Of a stretch of DNA of 64,000 nt, positions 1 to 9,894 are shown one piece after another (positions within the stretch are counted from its first letter, which is position 1; every line of letters starts with the position of its first letter). The translations under genes were made by a program, and so were the position numbers. Under the pieces are notes generated by a model that was not told where the DNA came from, ran no database searches, and saw only the letters and a list, made by a program, of their open reading frames with translations. Source of the DNA: Verticiella sediminum (lineage in GTDB: Bacteria > Pseudomonadota > Gammaproteobacteria > Burkholderiales > Burkholderiaceae_B); the NCBI RefSeq assembly GCF_007558815.1, contig NZ_VLTJ01000039.1:496001-560000 (forward strand), in the 5' to 3' direction.

Positions 1-84
1 GACGAGCGCTTGGCGCGGCAGGCGAGGCGAATCGCATGTAACGGGAAGTCACGCTTGCTCGACCGTGATACAGGCGGGCACTCT

Positions 85-96
85 TATAATCGTCGG
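85..96 (+). promoter_or_regulatory. Perfect -10 box abutting the ftsK start
   Basis: TATAAT at 85-90 is followed by CGTCGG and then directly by the ATG at 97. Transcription starting 6-8 bases after the box would give an almost leaderless mRNA. No good -35 hexamer is visible at 16-18 bp. The same 12 bases TATAATCGTCGG recur next to the start at 57715. Confidence 0.4.
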
Positions 97-2448
97 ATGG
101 CTCGACCTGCATCCGCTTCCTCGCGCGCTTCGCGCAACACCCGCAACAATGCGCCCCCTGCGTCGGGGCTGCCTTCCCGTCTTTCCGCTCTGCTGCGCGA
201 GGCGCGCTGGCTGGTGTTCGCGACGCTCGCCGCCTGGCTGGGGCTGGTGCTTGCCAGCTATCACCCGGCCGATCCCGGCTGGTCGCATGCGGCGGTGGTC
301 GAGCGCATCCACAATCACGGCGGCAGGCTGGGCGCCTGGATGTCGGACATGCTGCTCTACCTCTTCGGCATGTCGGCCTGGTGGTGGGTGGTGCTGCTGC
401 TGCACCGCGTGCGCGCGGGCTACCTGCGTCTGGTCGAGCTGCTCAGACACCCCGGCCAGCCGGAAGTTCTGCCCCGCGTGCGTTGGGAGCAGGCCGTGGG
501 CTTCGTCCTGCTGCTGCTGGGCTCGGTCGGCATCGAGGCCTTGCGGCTGGGCTCCTATGGCCAGGATCTGCCCGCCGGCAGCGGCGGCGTGATCGGGCAG
601 GCGCTGGCGGCCTATGTGCACCGCATGGTCGGTTTCACCGGCGGCACGCTCACCTTCCTGGTGATGCTGGCCGTGGGTCTGAGCCTGTTCTTCGGGTTTT
701 CCTGGCTCGCCTTGTCCGAGCGCCTCGGGCGCCGCGGCGAGGCGCTGCTGGCCTGGATCACCCAGAGCTACGATGCCTGGCAGGATCGGCGCGCCGGCGT
801 GCTGGCCCAGGCCGAGCGTACTGAGCAGGTGGTGGTCAAGCAGGAGAAGCTCACCCACGAGCAGCCGGTGCGCATCGAGCCGGCCATCACCGAAGTCGCG
901 GCTTCCAAGCGGCAGAAGAAGGAGCGCGAGCGCGAACGCCAGCCCGAATTGTTCGTGAGCCCGCGCGACGGCACCAGCCTGCCCGCGCTCAGCCTGCTCG
1001 ACGAGCCGTCGGCCGCGCAGGAGATCATGCCGGCCGAGACGCTGGAGTTCACCTCGCGCCTCATCGAGAAAAAGCTGGCCGATTTCGGCGTCGAGGTCAC
1101 CGTCATAGCGGCGCAGCCCGGGCCGGTCATCACGCGCTACGAGATCGAACCGGCCGTCGGCGTCAAGGGCAGCCAGATCGTCAACCTCGCCAAGGACCTG
1201 GCGCGCGCGTTGAGCCTGGTGAGCATCCGGGTCGTCGAGACCATTCCAGGCAAGAACCTGATGGGCCTGGAGCTGCCCAATCCGCGCCGGCAGACGGTGC
1301 GCCTGTCCGAGATCCTGGGCTCGCAGGTCTATCACGCCAGCCATTCCGTGCTCACGCTGGCCCTGGGCAAGGACATCGCCGGCAACCCTTCCGTGGCCGA
1401 CCTGGCCAGGATGCCCCACCTGCTGGTGGCGGGCACCACCGGTTCTGGCAAGTCGGTGGGGATCAACGCCATGATCCTGTCCTTGCTCTACAAGGCCGAC
1501 GCCAGCGAAGTGCGTCTGATCCTGATCGACCCCAAGATGCTCGAAATGAGCGTCTACGAGGGCATTCCGCACCTGCTCGCACCGGTGGTCACGGACATGC
1601 GCCAGGCGGCCAACGCGCTGAACTGGTGCGTGGCCGAGATGGAGAAGCGCTACAAGCTCATGAGCAAGATGGGGGTGCGCAACCTGGCCGGCTACAACGT
1701 CAAGATCAACGATGCGATCAAGCGCGAGGAGCCCATCCCCAACCCGTTCTCGCTCACGCCGGACAATCCCGAGCCGTTGGGCACGCTGCCCATGATCGTG
1801 GTGGTCATCGACGAGCTTGCGGACCTCATGATGGTGGTCGGCAAGAAGATCGAGGAGCTGATCGCCCGGTTGGCGCAGAAAGCGCGCGCGGCGGGCATCC
1901 ACCTCGTGCTCGCCACTCAGCGTCCGAGCGTGGACGTGATCACCGGCCTCATCAAGGCCAACATCCCCACCCGCATCGCCTTCCAGGTGTCGTCCAAGAT
2001 CGATTCGCGCACCATCCTCGACCAGATGGGCGCCGAGGCGCTGCTCGGCCAGGGCGACATGCTCTACATGCCGCCGGGCACCGGCCTGCCGCTGCGCGTG
2101 CACGGCGCCTTCGTGTCCGATGACGAGGTGCACCGCGTGGTCGAGCGGCTGAAGGAGCAGGGCGAACCGGACTACATCGAAGGCCTGCTCGAAGGCGGGG
2201 ACGCCGATGCCGGCGAGGGCGGCGTGGCCGGCGGTCTTGCCGATGCCGAGGCCGACCCCATGTACGATCAGGCGGTCGAAGTCGTGCTCAAGACGCGCCG
2301 GGCATCGATTTCGCTGGTGCAGCGGCACTTGCGCATCGGCTACAACCGCGCCGCGCGCCTGCTCGAGCAGATGGAGCAGGCCGGCATGGTTTCGCCGATG
2401 CAGTCCAACGGCAATCGCGAGATCCTGGTTCCCAATCGGGAAGAGTGA
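97..2448 (+). CDS. ftsK: DNA translocase FtsK
   Basis: Septum-located, ATP-driven DNA pump that clears the chromosome terminus and activates XerCD recombination at dif. The 783-residue product has N-terminal hydrophobic membrane segments, a short charged linker, a motor with Walker A GTTGSGKS at about residues 446-453 and the [13 protein letters not shown] motor motif, and a C-terminal winged-helix gamma domain of about 60 residues that reads KOPS sites. The ATG at 97 is preferred over an in-frame ATG at 10 because the protein then begins like other FtsK proteins and a TATAAT box lies at 85-90. The linker is short compared with E. coli FtsK. lolA follows 25 bp downstream on the same strand. 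Confidence 0.96.
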   Translation: MARPASASSRASRNTRNNAPPASGLPSRLSALLREARWLVFATLAAWLGLVLASYHPADPGWSHAAVVERIHNHGGRLGAWMSDMLLYLFGMSAWWWVVLLLHRVRAGYLRLVELLRHPGQPEVLPRVRWEQAVGFVLLLLGSVGIEALRLGSYGQDLPAGSGGVIGQALAAYVHRMVGFTGGTLTFLVMLAVGLSLFFGFSWLALSERLGRRGEALLAWITQSYDAWQDRRAGVLAQAERTEQVVVKQEKLTHEQPVRIEPAITEVAASKRQKKERERERQPELFVSPRDGTSLPALSLLDEPSAAQEIMPAETLEFTSRLIEKKLADFGVEVTVIAAQPGPVITRYEIEPAVGVKGSQIVNLAKDLARALSLVSIRVVETIPGKNLMGLELPNPRRQTVRLSEILGSQVYHASHSVLTLALGKDIAGNPSVADLARMPHLLVAGTTGSGKSVGINAMILSLLYKADASEVRLILIDPKMLEMSVYEGIPHLLAPVVTDMRQAANALNWCVAEMEKRYKLMSKMGVRNLAGYNVKINDAIKREEPIPNPFSLTPDNPEPLGTLPMIVVVIDELADLMMVVGKKIEELIARLAQKARAAGIHLVLATQRPSVDVITGLIKANIPTRIAFQVSSKIDSRTILDQMGAEALLGQGDMLYMPPGTGLPLRVHGAFVSDDEVHRVVERLKEQGEPDYIEGLLEGGDADAGEGGVAGGLADAEADPMYDQAVEVVLKTRRASISLVQRHLRIGYNRAARLLEQMEQAGMVSPMQSNGNREILVPNREE

Positions 2449-2473
2449 TCCCGCGCCTCCTGAGAGGGTTTGC

Positions 2474-3154
2474 ATGAGTCTCACCGAGTCTTTCATGGCC
2501 CGGCGCCGCGGCGCCGTGCGCGCCATGGCGATACTGGCGCTGGCCGCTGCGCCCGCCCTGGCGGGCTGGTCCGCCGCCCGGGCGGCCGCGCCCGCCGACG
2601 CCGCGGGCCAGTTGCGCGCCTTCGTCAAGGACGTGCGTTCGGCCTCGGGCAGCTTCACCCAGGTCACGACGGGCGCGCAGGGCGCGGGCGGCGGCCAGCA
2701 GCAGGCCGGCAGCTTTGCCTTCCAGCGTCCCGGCAAGTTCCGCTGGGCTGTCGAGCAGCCCTACGAGCAGTTGGTGGTGTCCGATGGCCAGCAGCTCTAC
2801 CAGTACGATCCCGATCTGGCCCAGGTCAGCGTGCGCGCGGCCGAGGCCGCCATCGGCAACGCCCCGGCGCAGGTGCTGTTCGGTTCGGGCTCCATCGACG
2901 CCTCCTTCAAGCTCGAGCCCTTGTCCGCCCGCGACGACCTGGCCTGGCTGCGCGCCGTGCCGCTCACCAGCGAAGCCGGTTTCAGCCACATGGACATCGG
3001 CTTTGCCGACGGGCTGCCCATGCGCATCGAACTGCTCGATGCGTTCGGGCAGACCACGCGCATCGAATTCACCACCATCCTGCCCAATCCGGACCTGCCT
3101 GCCGGCGCCTTCGAGTTCGCGCCGCCGCCGGGTACGGACGTGGTGCGGATGTAG
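2474..3154 (+). CDS. lolA: Outer-membrane lipoprotein carrier protein LolA
   Basis: Periplasmic chaperone that takes mature lipoproteins from the LolCDE complex and hands them to LolB. The 226-residue product has a basic N terminus and an Ala-rich signal sequence ending near ARAAAPADA, then the LolA fold with the family signature ASGSFTQ, the FQRPGKFRW segment and [19 protein letters not shown]. The ATG at 2474 has GAGAGGG five bases upstream; an internal Met at 2495 is a possible alternative. It lies between ftsK and rarA, an order common in betaproteobacteria, and is probably co-transcribed with both. Confidence 0.95.
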   Translation: MSLTESFMARRRGAVRAMAILALAAAPALAGWSAARAAAPADAAGQLRAFVKDVRSASGSFTQVTTGAQGAGGGQQQAGSFAFQRPGKFRWAVEQPYEQLVVSDGQQLYQYDPDLAQVSVRAAEAAIGNAPAQVLFGSGSIDASFKLEPLSARDDLAWLRAVPLTSEAGFSHMDIGFADGLPMRIELLDAFGQTTRIEFTTILPNPDLPAGAFEFAPPPGTDVVRM

Positions 3155-3166
3155 GCGGACGCCGCC

Positions 3167-4510
3167 GTGGAAGCCGATCTTTTCAAGGGGCAGGGCGGCG
3201 GTGCGCATGTGCCGCTCGCCGAGCGCCTGCGTCCGCGCACGCTGGACGAGGTGGTCGGCCAGGCGCACCTGCTCGGCGAAGGCAAGCCGCTGCGCGTGGC
3301 GTTCGCCTCCGGCCGTCCGCACTCCATGATCTTCTGGGGCCCGCCGGGCGTGGGCAAGACCACGCTCGCGCGCCTTATGGCCGACGGGTTCGACGCCCAG
3401 TTCCTTGCGATCTCCGCGGTGCTCGGCGGCGTCAAGGACATCCGCGATGCGGTGGTTGCGGCCGAGGCGGCGCGCGCCCGCGGGCGGCGCACGATCCTGT
3501 TCGTCGACGAGGTGCACCGCTTCAACAAGGCCCAGCAGGACGCCTTCCTGCCCTACGTGGAAAGCGGTCTGTTCACTTTCATCGGCGCGACCACCGAGAA
3601 CCCGTCCTTCGAGGTGAACTCCGCGCTGCTCTCGCGCGCCCGGGTGTACGTGCTGCAGCCGCTCGGCACGGACGAGCTGCAGGAACTCGTCGGCCGCGCC
3701 ATCGACGCCTACAACGCCGGCGCCGAGCAGGAGGGTGCGTCGCCGCTGGGGATCACCGACGACGCGCGCAGCCAGCTCGCCGCCTGGGCCGATGGCGATG
3801 CCCGGCGCGTCATCAACGCGGTCGAGGTCGTCGCCGAGGCGGCGCGCGGCGCCCAGCGCACCGAAGTCGACGCCGAATGGCTGGAGGTGGCCCTCTCGCA
3901 GAACCTGCGCCGCTTCGACAAGGGCGGCGACGCCTTCTACGACCAGATCAGCGCGCTGCACAAGTCGGTGCGCGGCTCCGATCCCGATGCCGCGCTGTAC
4001 TGGTTCGTGCGCATGCTCGACGGCGGCGCCGACCCGAAATATCTCGCGCGGCGCATCGTGCGCATGGCCTGGGAGGATGTCGGGCTGGCCGACCCGCGCG
4101 CCATGCAGCTCGCCAACGACGCCGCCGCCACCTACGAGCGCCTGGGTTCGCCCGAAGGCGAGCTCGCGCTCGGCCAGGCCGTGATCTATCTTGCCGTGGC
4201 GGCCAAGAGCAATGCCGGCTACAACGCCTTCAACCAGGCTCGCAGCTTCGTGCGGCAGGACGCGTCGCGCGAGGTGCCGCCGCACCTGCGCAATGCGCCG
4301 ACCAAGCTCATGAAGGCGCTGGGCCATGGCAAGGCCTACCGGTACGCGCACGACGAGCCGCATGGCTATGCGGCCGGCGAGACCTATCTGCCCGAAGGCA
4401 TGGCCCCGCCGAACTGGTACCGCCCGGTGTCGCGCGGGCTGGAGGCCAAGATCGCCGACAAACTCGCGTTCCTGCGCCAGCTCGACGAGGACGCGCGCAA
4501 GCCGCGCTGA
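3167..4510 (+). CDS. rarA: Replication-associated recombination protein A (RarA/MgsA)
   Basis: AAA+ ATPase of the clamp-loader/WRNIP1 family that acts at stalled forks with SSB. The 447 residues contain Walker [10 protein letters not shown] (about 58-66), Walker [11 protein letters not shown] (about 110-119), sensor [10 protein letters not shown] and the C-terminal tetramerization part with [16 protein letters not shown] and the [10 protein letters not shown] stretch. The start is GTG at 3167, 12 bases after the lolA stop; no other start fits the conserved N terminus. It is the last housekeeping gene before the polysaccharide cluster. Confidence 0.95.
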   Translation: MEADLFKGQGGGAHVPLAERLRPRTLDEVVGQAHLLGEGKPLRVAFASGRPHSMIFWGPPGVGKTTLARLMADGFDAQFLAISAVLGGVKDIRDAVVAAEAARARGRRTILFVDEVHRFNKAQQDAFLPYVESGLFTFIGATTENPSFEVNSALLSRARVYVLQPLGTDELQELVGRAIDAYNAGAEQEGASPLGITDDARSQLAAWADGDARRVINAVEVVAEAARGAQRTEVDAEWLEVALSQNLRRFDKGGDAFYDQISALHKSVRGSDPDAALYWFVRMLDGGADPKYLARRIVRMAWEDVGLADPRAMQLANDAAATYERLGSPEGELALGQAVIYLAVAAKSNAGYNAFNQARSFVRQDASREVPPHLRNAPTKLMKALGHGKAYRYAHDEPHGYAAGETYLPEGMAPPNWYRPVSRGLEAKIADKLAFLRQLDEDARKPR

Positions 4511-4622
4511 ACCGCGGGCCGTACCCGGACGTGGGCGCGCGCCTGGGGCCGCCGGCCGGTGGCATCGTCGGCGTTGGAAATACGTCATAATGTGACATTG
4601 TGTCGGCTCAGGTCCTTACGTC

Positions 4623-5684
4623 ATGTCGTTGCCCACGATCAGCCGGGTTCTCGCTGCCTGGGGCGTGGGCGGGTGTGTGCGCCGGCTGTCCATTGCCATC
4701 GCGCAGTCGCCCTGGACGCTGCCTGCCGCCGCGCCGTCCGTCCCGGCCGATGCGCGGCTGGCCCGGGTCGCCGTCCTGCTCTGCACCTATCACGGCCAGC
4801 GCTACCTGGGCGAGCAGCTCGAATCGATCGCACGCCAGACCCACGGCCGCTGGCGGCTGTGGGTGTCGGACGACGGTTCGCAGGACGATACGCCTGCCAT
4901 TCTCGACGCCTACCGCAGCGCCTGGCCGGCAGGCCGCATGGCCATCCGGCCCGGCCCGCGCGCCGGCGTCGCCAGGAACTTCCTGCAACTGGCCTGTCTG
5001 GACGCCGTGGGCGAGGAGGCCGACTACTTCGCCTATTCCGACCAGGACGACATCTGGGAGCCGGACAAGCTGGAGCGCGCCGTGGCGTGGCTGCAGCGGG
5101 TGCCGGCCGACGTGCCGGCGTTGTACTGTTCGCGCACCCGCCTGGTCGACGAGAACAATGCCGAGATCGGCTTGTCGCCGTTGTTCACGCGGCCGGCCAG
5201 CTTCGCCAACGCGCTGGTGCAGAACATCGGCGGCGGCAACACCATGGTGTTCAACCGCGCCGCGCGCGCCTTGCTGCGCGAGACCGGCGCCGGCGTCCCC
5301 GCGGCACTGCACGACTGGTGGACCTACCTGGTGGTGATCGGCTGTGGCGGGCAGGTGCATTACGATGCCTATCCAGGGCTGCGCTACCGGCAGCACCGCA
5401 GCAACCAGTTCGGCAGCAACGCGACCTGGCTGGCCAAGGCTGTGCGCATCCGCGCGCTGTGGCGGGGCAGGTTCCGGCAGTGGAACGACGGTAACATTGC
5501 GGCCCTGCGCATGCTCGCCCCGCGGCTGACGCCAGCGAACCGCGACCTGCTGGAGCGTTTCGCCAAGGCCCGGGACATGCGCCTCGTGCCGCGACTGGTC
5601 CATCTGAAGGCCTGCGGCATCCATCGGCAGACGATGCTGGGCAATCTGGGCCTGCTCGCGGCCGCCGTCCTCAAGAAGATCTGA
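4623..5684 (+). CDS. Family 2 glycosyltransferase, rhamnosyltransferase-like
   Basis: Predicted cytoplasmic glycosyltransferase that adds a sugar, plausibly rhamnose, to the growing O-chain. The 353-residue protein carries the GT-A start VAVLLCTYHGQRYLGEQLES (about 57-76), the nucleotide motif WVSDDGSQDDT, and the metal-binding-like YSDQDDIW, all typical of GT2 enzymes such as rhamnosyltransferases. A further C-terminal segment of about 100 residues follows RYRQHRSNQ. It is first in the polysaccharide cluster, 112 bp after rarA, and rfbB starts three bases after its stop. Acceptor and linkage cannot be read from the sequence. Confidence 0.85.
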   Translation: MSLPTISRVLAAWGVGGCVRRLSIAIAQSPWTLPAAAPSVPADARLARVAVLLCTYHGQRYLGEQLESIARQTHGRWRLWVSDDGSQDDTPAILDAYRSAWPAGRMAIRPGPRAGVARNFLQLACLDAVGEEADYFAYSDQDDIWEPDKLERAVAWLQRVPADVPALYCSRTRLVDENNAEIGLSPLFTRPASFANALVQNIGGGNTMVFNRAARALLRETGAGVPAALHDWWTYLVVIGCGGQVHYDAYPGLRYRQHRSNQFGSNATWLAKAVRIRALWRGRFRQWNDGNIAALRMLAPRLTPANRDLLERFAKARDMRLVPRLVHLKACGIHRQTMLGNLGLLAAAVLKKI

Positions 5685-5687
5685 CTC

Positions 5688-6755
5688 ATGACCCTACTCG
5701 TTACCGGCGGTGCCGGATTCATCGGCAGCAACTTCGTCCTCGACTGGCTTGCGCGCCATGACGAGCCCGTCGTCAACCTCGATCGGCTGACCTACGCCGG
5801 CAACCTCGAGAACCTCGCCAGCGTGCGCGACGATCCGCGGCACGTCTTCGTGCACGGCGACATCGGCGATCGCGCCTGCGTGGACCGCATTCTGGCCGAG
5901 CACCGGCCGCGGGCCGTGCTGAACTTCGCCGCAGAGAGCCACGTCGACCGCTCCATCCACGGGCCGGAGGATTTCATCCAGACCAACGTGCTCGGCACCT
6001 TCCGCCTGCTCGAAGCGGTGCGCGCCTACTGGTCGGCGCTGCCAGGCACCGCGCGCGCCGATTTCCGCTTCCTGCACGTCAGTACCGACGAGGTGTACGG
6101 CACGCTTGCGCCGCAGCAGGCACCCTTCACCGAAGCCCACGCGGTCGAGCCCAACAGCCCGTACAGCGCGAGCAAAGCGGCGAGTGACCATCTCGTGCGT
6201 GCCTGGCATCACACCTACGGGCTGCCGGTGCTCACGACCAACTGCAGCAACAACTACGGCCCTTATCACTTCCCGGAGAAGCTGATCCCGCTCATGATCG
6301 TCAATGCGCTGGCCGGCAAGCCGCTGCCCGTGTATGGCGACGGCCTGCAGATCCGCGACTGGCTGTACGTGGTGGATCATTGCCGCGCCATCGACCGCGT
6401 GCTCGATGCCGGCGTCCCGGGCGAGACCTACAACGTCGGCGGCTGGAACGAGAAGCCGAACATCGAGATCGTGCGCACCATCTGCGCGCTGCTGGACGAG
6501 CTGCGGCCGCTGGACGGTGGGCGCAGCTACGCGGCGCAGATCACCCATGTCACCGACCGTCCGGGGCACGACCGGCGCTACGCCATCGATGCCCGCAAGA
6601 TCGAGCGCGAACTCGGCTGGCGCCCCGAGGAAACCTTCGAGACCGGCATCCGCAAGACAGTCGCCTGGTACCTGGCGAACGGCGACTGGGTCGAGCGCGT
6701 CCAGGACGGCTCCTACCGCGACTGGGTGGCCCGGCAGTACGGGGCGCAGCCATGA
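5688..6755 (+). CDS. rfbB: dTDP-glucose 4,6-dehydratase
   Basis: Second step of dTDP-L-rhamnose synthesis: removes water from dTDP-glucose to give the 4-keto-6-deoxy sugar, using bound NAD+. The 355 residues form an extended SDR with TGGAGFIG (6-13), the catalytic pair in TDEVYG (133-138), and Tyr159/Lys163 in [19 protein letters not shown] and [12 protein letters not shown] are the expected substrate-side motifs. Length matches the family. The stop overlaps the rfbD start as ATGA at 6752-6755, so the two are translationally coupled. Confidence 0.97.
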   Translation: MTLLVTGGAGFIGSNFVLDWLARHDEPVVNLDRLTYAGNLENLASVRDDPRHVFVHGDIGDRACVDRILAEHRPRAVLNFAAESHVDRSIHGPEDFIQTNVLGTFRLLEAVRAYWSALPGTARADFRFLHVSTDEVYGTLAPQQAPFTEAHAVEPNSPYSASKAASDHLVRAWHHTYGLPVLTTNCSNNYGPYHFPEKLIPLMIVNALAGKPLPVYGDGLQIRDWLYVVDHCRAIDRVLDAGVPGETYNVGGWNEKPNIEIVRTICALLDELRPLDGGRSYAAQITHVTDRPGHDRRYAIDARKIERELGWRPEETFETGIRKTVAWYLANGDWVERVQDGSYRDWVARQYGAQP

Positions 6756-7636
6756 GAATCCTGCTCACGGGCAGGCGTGGCCAGCTCGGCTACGAGCTCG
6801 GCCGCTCGCTCGCCCTGCTGGGCGAGGTGCACGCGCTGGATTCCGCCGCCTGCGACCTGCGCGAAGAACAGGCCATCCGGCGCGTGGTGCGCGAGTACGC
6901 GCCGGCGGTGATCGTCAACCCGGCCGCCTATACCGCGGTGGACAAGGCCGAGACCGAAGTCGACGCCGCACAGGCCGTCAACGCCCGCGCGCCTGCGATA
7001 CTGGCCGAGGAAGCGCAGCGGCTCGATGCCATGCTGGTACATTTCTCGACCGACTACGTCTTCGACGGCAGCCGGGCCGCGCCCTATACCGAGGCCGACG
7101 CTCCCAATCCGCAGGGGGTGTACGGCGCAAGCAAGCTGGCGGGTGAACAGGCCGTGCAGCGCGCCTGCGCGCGCCACCTCGTGCTGCGCACGAGCTGGGT
7201 GGTCGGTGCGCATGGCGGCAACTTCGTCAAGACCATGCTGCGCCTGGCCGGCGAGCGCGACGCGCTCAGCGTGGTCGCCGACCAGTACGGCGCGCCGACC
7301 TCGGCAGCCCTGCTGGCCGATCTCACCGCCTTGCTCGTGCGCGAGGCGACGCTGCGTCCCGACACCTTCGCCTACGGGCTCTATCACGCGGCGGCGGCCG
7401 GTGTGACGAACTGGCACGAATATGCCTGCTACGTCATCGAACGCGCGCGCGCGGCCGGCAGGCCGGTGCGCGTCGCCCCGGACGCGATCCGCGCCATCGG
7501 CAGCGCGGACTATCCCACCCCGGCACGCCGGCCCGCGAATTCCCGGCTCGATACCACCAGGTTGCGCACCACCTTCGGCCTGCGCCTGCCCGAGTGGCGC
7601 GAGGGCGTGGACCGCGTCCTGGACCAGATTCTGTGA
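6752..7636 (+). CDS. rfbD: dTDP-4-dehydrorhamnose reductase
   Basis: Last step of dTDP-L-rhamnose synthesis, an NADPH-dependent reduction of the 4-keto group. The 294-residue product starts [16 protein letters not shown], a variant of the usual TGxxGQLG dinucleotide motif, followed by [12 protein letters not shown], the FSTDYVFDG segment and the catalytic YGASKLAGE. The C-terminal [13 protein letters not shown] matches the family signature RPxxSxLD. The ATG at 6752 overlaps rfbB; an upstream frame exists but has no family similarity. rfbA begins 10 bases after the stop. Confidence 0.96.
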   Translation: MRILLTGRRGQLGYELGRSLALLGEVHALDSAACDLREEQAIRRVVREYAPAVIVNPAAYTAVDKAETEVDAAQAVNARAPAILAEEAQRLDAMLVHFSTDYVFDGSRAAPYTEADAPNPQGVYGASKLAGEQAVQRACARHLVLRTSWVVGAHGGNFVKTMLRLAGERDALSVVADQYGAPTSAALLADLTALLVREATLRPDTFAYGLYHAAAAGVTNWHEYACYVIERARAAGRPVRVAPDAIRAIGSADYPTPARRPANSRLDTTRLRTTFGLRLPEWREGVDRVLDQIL

Positions 7637-7646
7637 AGCACGCCTC

Positions 7647-8534
7647 ATGAACAAGCAGCGCAAAGGCATCATCCTCGCCGGCGGCTCCGGCACCCGGCTG
7701 CATCCCGCGACCCTGGCGGTGAGCAAGCAACTGCTGCCGGTGTTCGACAAGCCGATGATCTACTACCCGCTCAGCACCCTGATGCTGGCTGGCATCCGCG
7801 ACATTCTCATCATCAGCACGCCGCAGGACACGCCGCGTTTCGAGCACCTGCTCGGCGACGGCAGCCGCTGGGGCCTGAACCTGCAATATGTCGTGCAGCC
7901 GTCCCCGGACGGGCTGGCCCAGGCCTTCGTGCTGGGCGAGGCCTTTCTCGACGGCAGCCCCTCGGCGCTGGTGCTGGGCGACAATATCTTCTACGGCCAC
8001 GACTTTCACCACCTGCTGGCAAGCGCCATGGCCCGCGAGGAGGGCGCGAGTGTCTTCGCCTACCATGTGCACGACCCCCAGCGCTACGGTGTGGCCGAAT
8101 TCGACGCGGCCGGCCGGGTGCTGTCCATCGAGGAAAAGCCCAGCCAGCCGAAGTCGAGCTACGCGGTGACGGGCCTCTATTTCTACGACGAGCACGTGGT
8201 GGATTTCGCCAAGGGCCTGCGGCCCTCGGCGCGCGGCGAGTTCGAGATCACCGACCTGAACCGCTGCTATCTCGAGGCCGGCAGGCTGAGCGTGGAGATC
8301 ATGGGGCGCGGCTATGCCTGGCTCGACACGGGCACCCACGAATCACTGCTCGAGGCCAGCCAGTTCATCGCCACGCTGGAGAACCGGCAGGGGCTGAAGG
8401 TGTCCTGCCCCGAGGAGATCGCCTATCGCCAGCGCTGGATCGATGCGGGCCAGCTCGAGGCGCTCGCCCAGGCGGCGCTCAAGAACGGCTACGGACAATA
8501 CCTGCTACGCGTACTGAAGGAAACCCAGATATGA
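7647..8534 (+). CDS. rfbA: Glucose-1-phosphate thymidylyltransferase
   Basis: First step of the dTDP-rhamnose pathway: joins dTTP and glucose-1-phosphate to give dTDP-glucose and pyrophosphate. The 295 residues show the nucleotidyltransferase signature [14 protein letters not shown], then [28 protein letters not shown] and the EEKP segment [10 protein letters not shown]. It is normal in length for the short RmlA form. The start at 7647 gives the canonical N terminus. The stop overlaps the rfbC ATG by four bases (ATGA at 8531-8534). Confidence 0.97.
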   Translation: MNKQRKGIILAGGSGTRLHPATLAVSKQLLPVFDKPMIYYPLSTLMLAGIRDILIISTPQDTPRFEHLLGDGSRWGLNLQYVVQPSPDGLAQAFVLGEAFLDGSPSALVLGDNIFYGHDFHHLLASAMAREEGASVFAYHVHDPQRYGVAEFDAAGRVLSIEEKPSQPKSSYAVTGLYFYDEHVVDFAKGLRPSARGEFEITDLNRCYLEAGRLSVEIMGRGYAWLDTGTHESLLEASQFIATLENRQGLKVSCPEEIAYRQRWIDAGQLEALAQAALKNGYGQYLLRVLKETQI

Positions 8535-9076
8535 ACGCTACCTCTCTTGCCATCCCCGACGTCTTCCTGCTCGAGCCCAAGGTATTCGGCGACGAGCGCG
8601 GCTTCTTCTTCGAAAGCTTCAACCACGCGCGTTTCGAAGAAGCCATCGGCCGCTCCGTGCGCTTCGTCCAGGACAACCACAGCAAGAGCGCGCGCAACGT
8701 CCTGCGCGGCCTGCACTACCAGATCGAGCAGCCCCAGGGCAAGCTGGTGCGCGTGGTCCAGGGCGAGGTGCTGGACGTCGCGGTCGACCTGCGCCGCGGC
8801 TCGCCCACGTTCGGCCAATGGGTCGGCGAGATACTGTCGGCCGAGAACAAGCGCCAGCTCTGGGTGCCCAAAGGCTTCGGCCATGGCTTTCTCGTGCTGA
8901 GCGACAGCGCGGAATTCCTGTACAAGACCACCGACTACTACGCGCCCGCGCACGAACGCTGCATCGTCTGGAACGACCCCACGCTGAACATCGGCTGGCC
9001 GGCGGGTGTGCAGCCCGTCGTGTCGGCCAAGGATGCGCAGGGGCAGGCCTTCGCGGGAGCCGAGGTCTTCGCCTGA
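8531..9076 (+). CDS. rfbC: dTDP-4-dehydrorhamnose 3,5-epimerase
   Basis: Cupin-fold epimerase that converts dTDP-4-keto-6-deoxyglucose to the L-lyxo form. The 181-residue product has the family landmarks [26 protein letters not shown] with the catalytic histidine, [19 protein letters not shown], and [15 protein letters not shown]. Length is typical. It completes the rfbBDAC set. Its TGA overlaps the ATG of the ABC permease gene at 9074-9078, so the sugar pathway and the exporter are coupled in one operon. Confidence 0.97.
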   Translation: MNATSLAIPDVFLLEPKVFGDERGFFFESFNHARFEEAIGRSVRFVQDNHSKSARNVLRGLHYQIEQPQGKLVRVVQGEVLDVAVDLRRGSPTFGQWVGEILSAENKRQLWVPKGFGHGFLVLSDSAEFLYKTTDYYAPAHERCIVWNDPTLNIGWPAGVQPVVSAKDAQGQAFAGAEVFA

Positions 9077-9894
9077 TGCGCAGTTTTCCGGCGGGCCCGC
9101 GCGAGATGGCCGCCACCCTGTGGCGGCATCGCGGGCTCATCCATGCGTCGGCCAAACGGGAAGTGCTGGGCCGCTACCGCGGCTCCTTCCTCGGCCTGTT
9201 GTGGTCGTTCTTCAACCCCTTGCTGATGCTCACGGTATATACCTTCGTCTTCAGCGAGGTGTTCAATGCGCGATGGGGCGCCGCCAGCCAGTCCAAGACC
9301 GAGTTCGCCCTGGTCCTGTTCGCCGGCCTGCTGGTGTTCAACCTGTTCTCCGAGTGCATCAACCGGGCGCCCGGCCTGATCCTGGCCAACCCCAACTACG
9401 TCAAGAAGGTGGTGTTTCCGCTGGAGGTGCTGCCGGTCGTGGCCCTGCTCTCGGCGCTGTACCACTTCGCGGTCACGCTGCTGGTGTGGCTGGTGGCCTA
9501 CGTGGTGATGTTCGGCGTACCGCACGCGACGGTGGCGTATCTGCCGCTGGTGATGGTGCCGTTCTGCCTGTTCATCCTGGGGCTGTGCTGGGCGCTGGCC
9601 GCGCTCGGCGTGTACCTGCGCGACGTCGCCCAGTTCATCGGGGTGCTGACGATGGCCCTGATGTTCCTCAGCCCCATCTTCTATCCGGTCAGCGCCGTGC
9701 CCGAGGCCTACCGGCACATCCTCTACCTGAATCCGCTGACCCTGGTCATCGAGCAGGCGCGCAGCGTACTGTACTGGGGCAACCCGCCCGAGCCGTTCAC
9801 GATGGCCGTGTACTGGGTCGCGACGCTGGCCATCGCGTGGCTGGGCTTCGCGTGGTTCCAGAAGACCAGGAAGGGGTTCGCCGATGTCATCTGA
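9076..9894 (+). CDS. wzm: O-antigen ABC transporter permease Wzm
   Basis: Membrane half of the exporter that moves the finished, lipid-linked polysaccharide across the inner membrane. The 272 residues contain about six hydrophobic segments and the ABC-2 family start RREVLGRYRGSFLG-type sequence (here KREVLGRYRGSFLGLLWSF), with the SPIFYPVSAVPE loop and the NPLTLVIEQAR C-terminal motif typical of Wzm/TagG permeases. The start at 9076 overlaps rfbC, and the 3' end overlaps wzt by 11 bases. Confidence 0.93.
   Translation: MRSFPAGPREMAATLWRHRGLIHASAKREVLGRYRGSFLGLLWSFFNPLLMLTVYTFVFSEVFNARWGAASQSKTEFALVLFAGLLVFNLFSECINRAPGLILANPNYVKKVVFPLEVLPVVALLSALYHFAVTLLVWLVAYVVMFGVPHATVAYLPLVMVPFCLFILGLCWALAALGVYLRDVAQFIGVLTMALMFLSPIFYPVSAVPEAYRHILYLNPLTLVIEQARSVLYWGNPPEPFTMAVYWVATLAIAWLGFAWFQKTRKGFADVI

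Noticed and set aside
49-4588. Very long open frames antisense to ftsK, lolA and rarA
   Set aside because: They mirror GC-rich codon bias of the true genes, have no family similarity and lack ribosome binding sites.
4574-4591. TTGGAA and CATAAT just before the first glycosyltransferase gene
   Set aside because: Spacer is six bases, so they cannot be a -35/-10 pair; the operon promoter remains uncertain.
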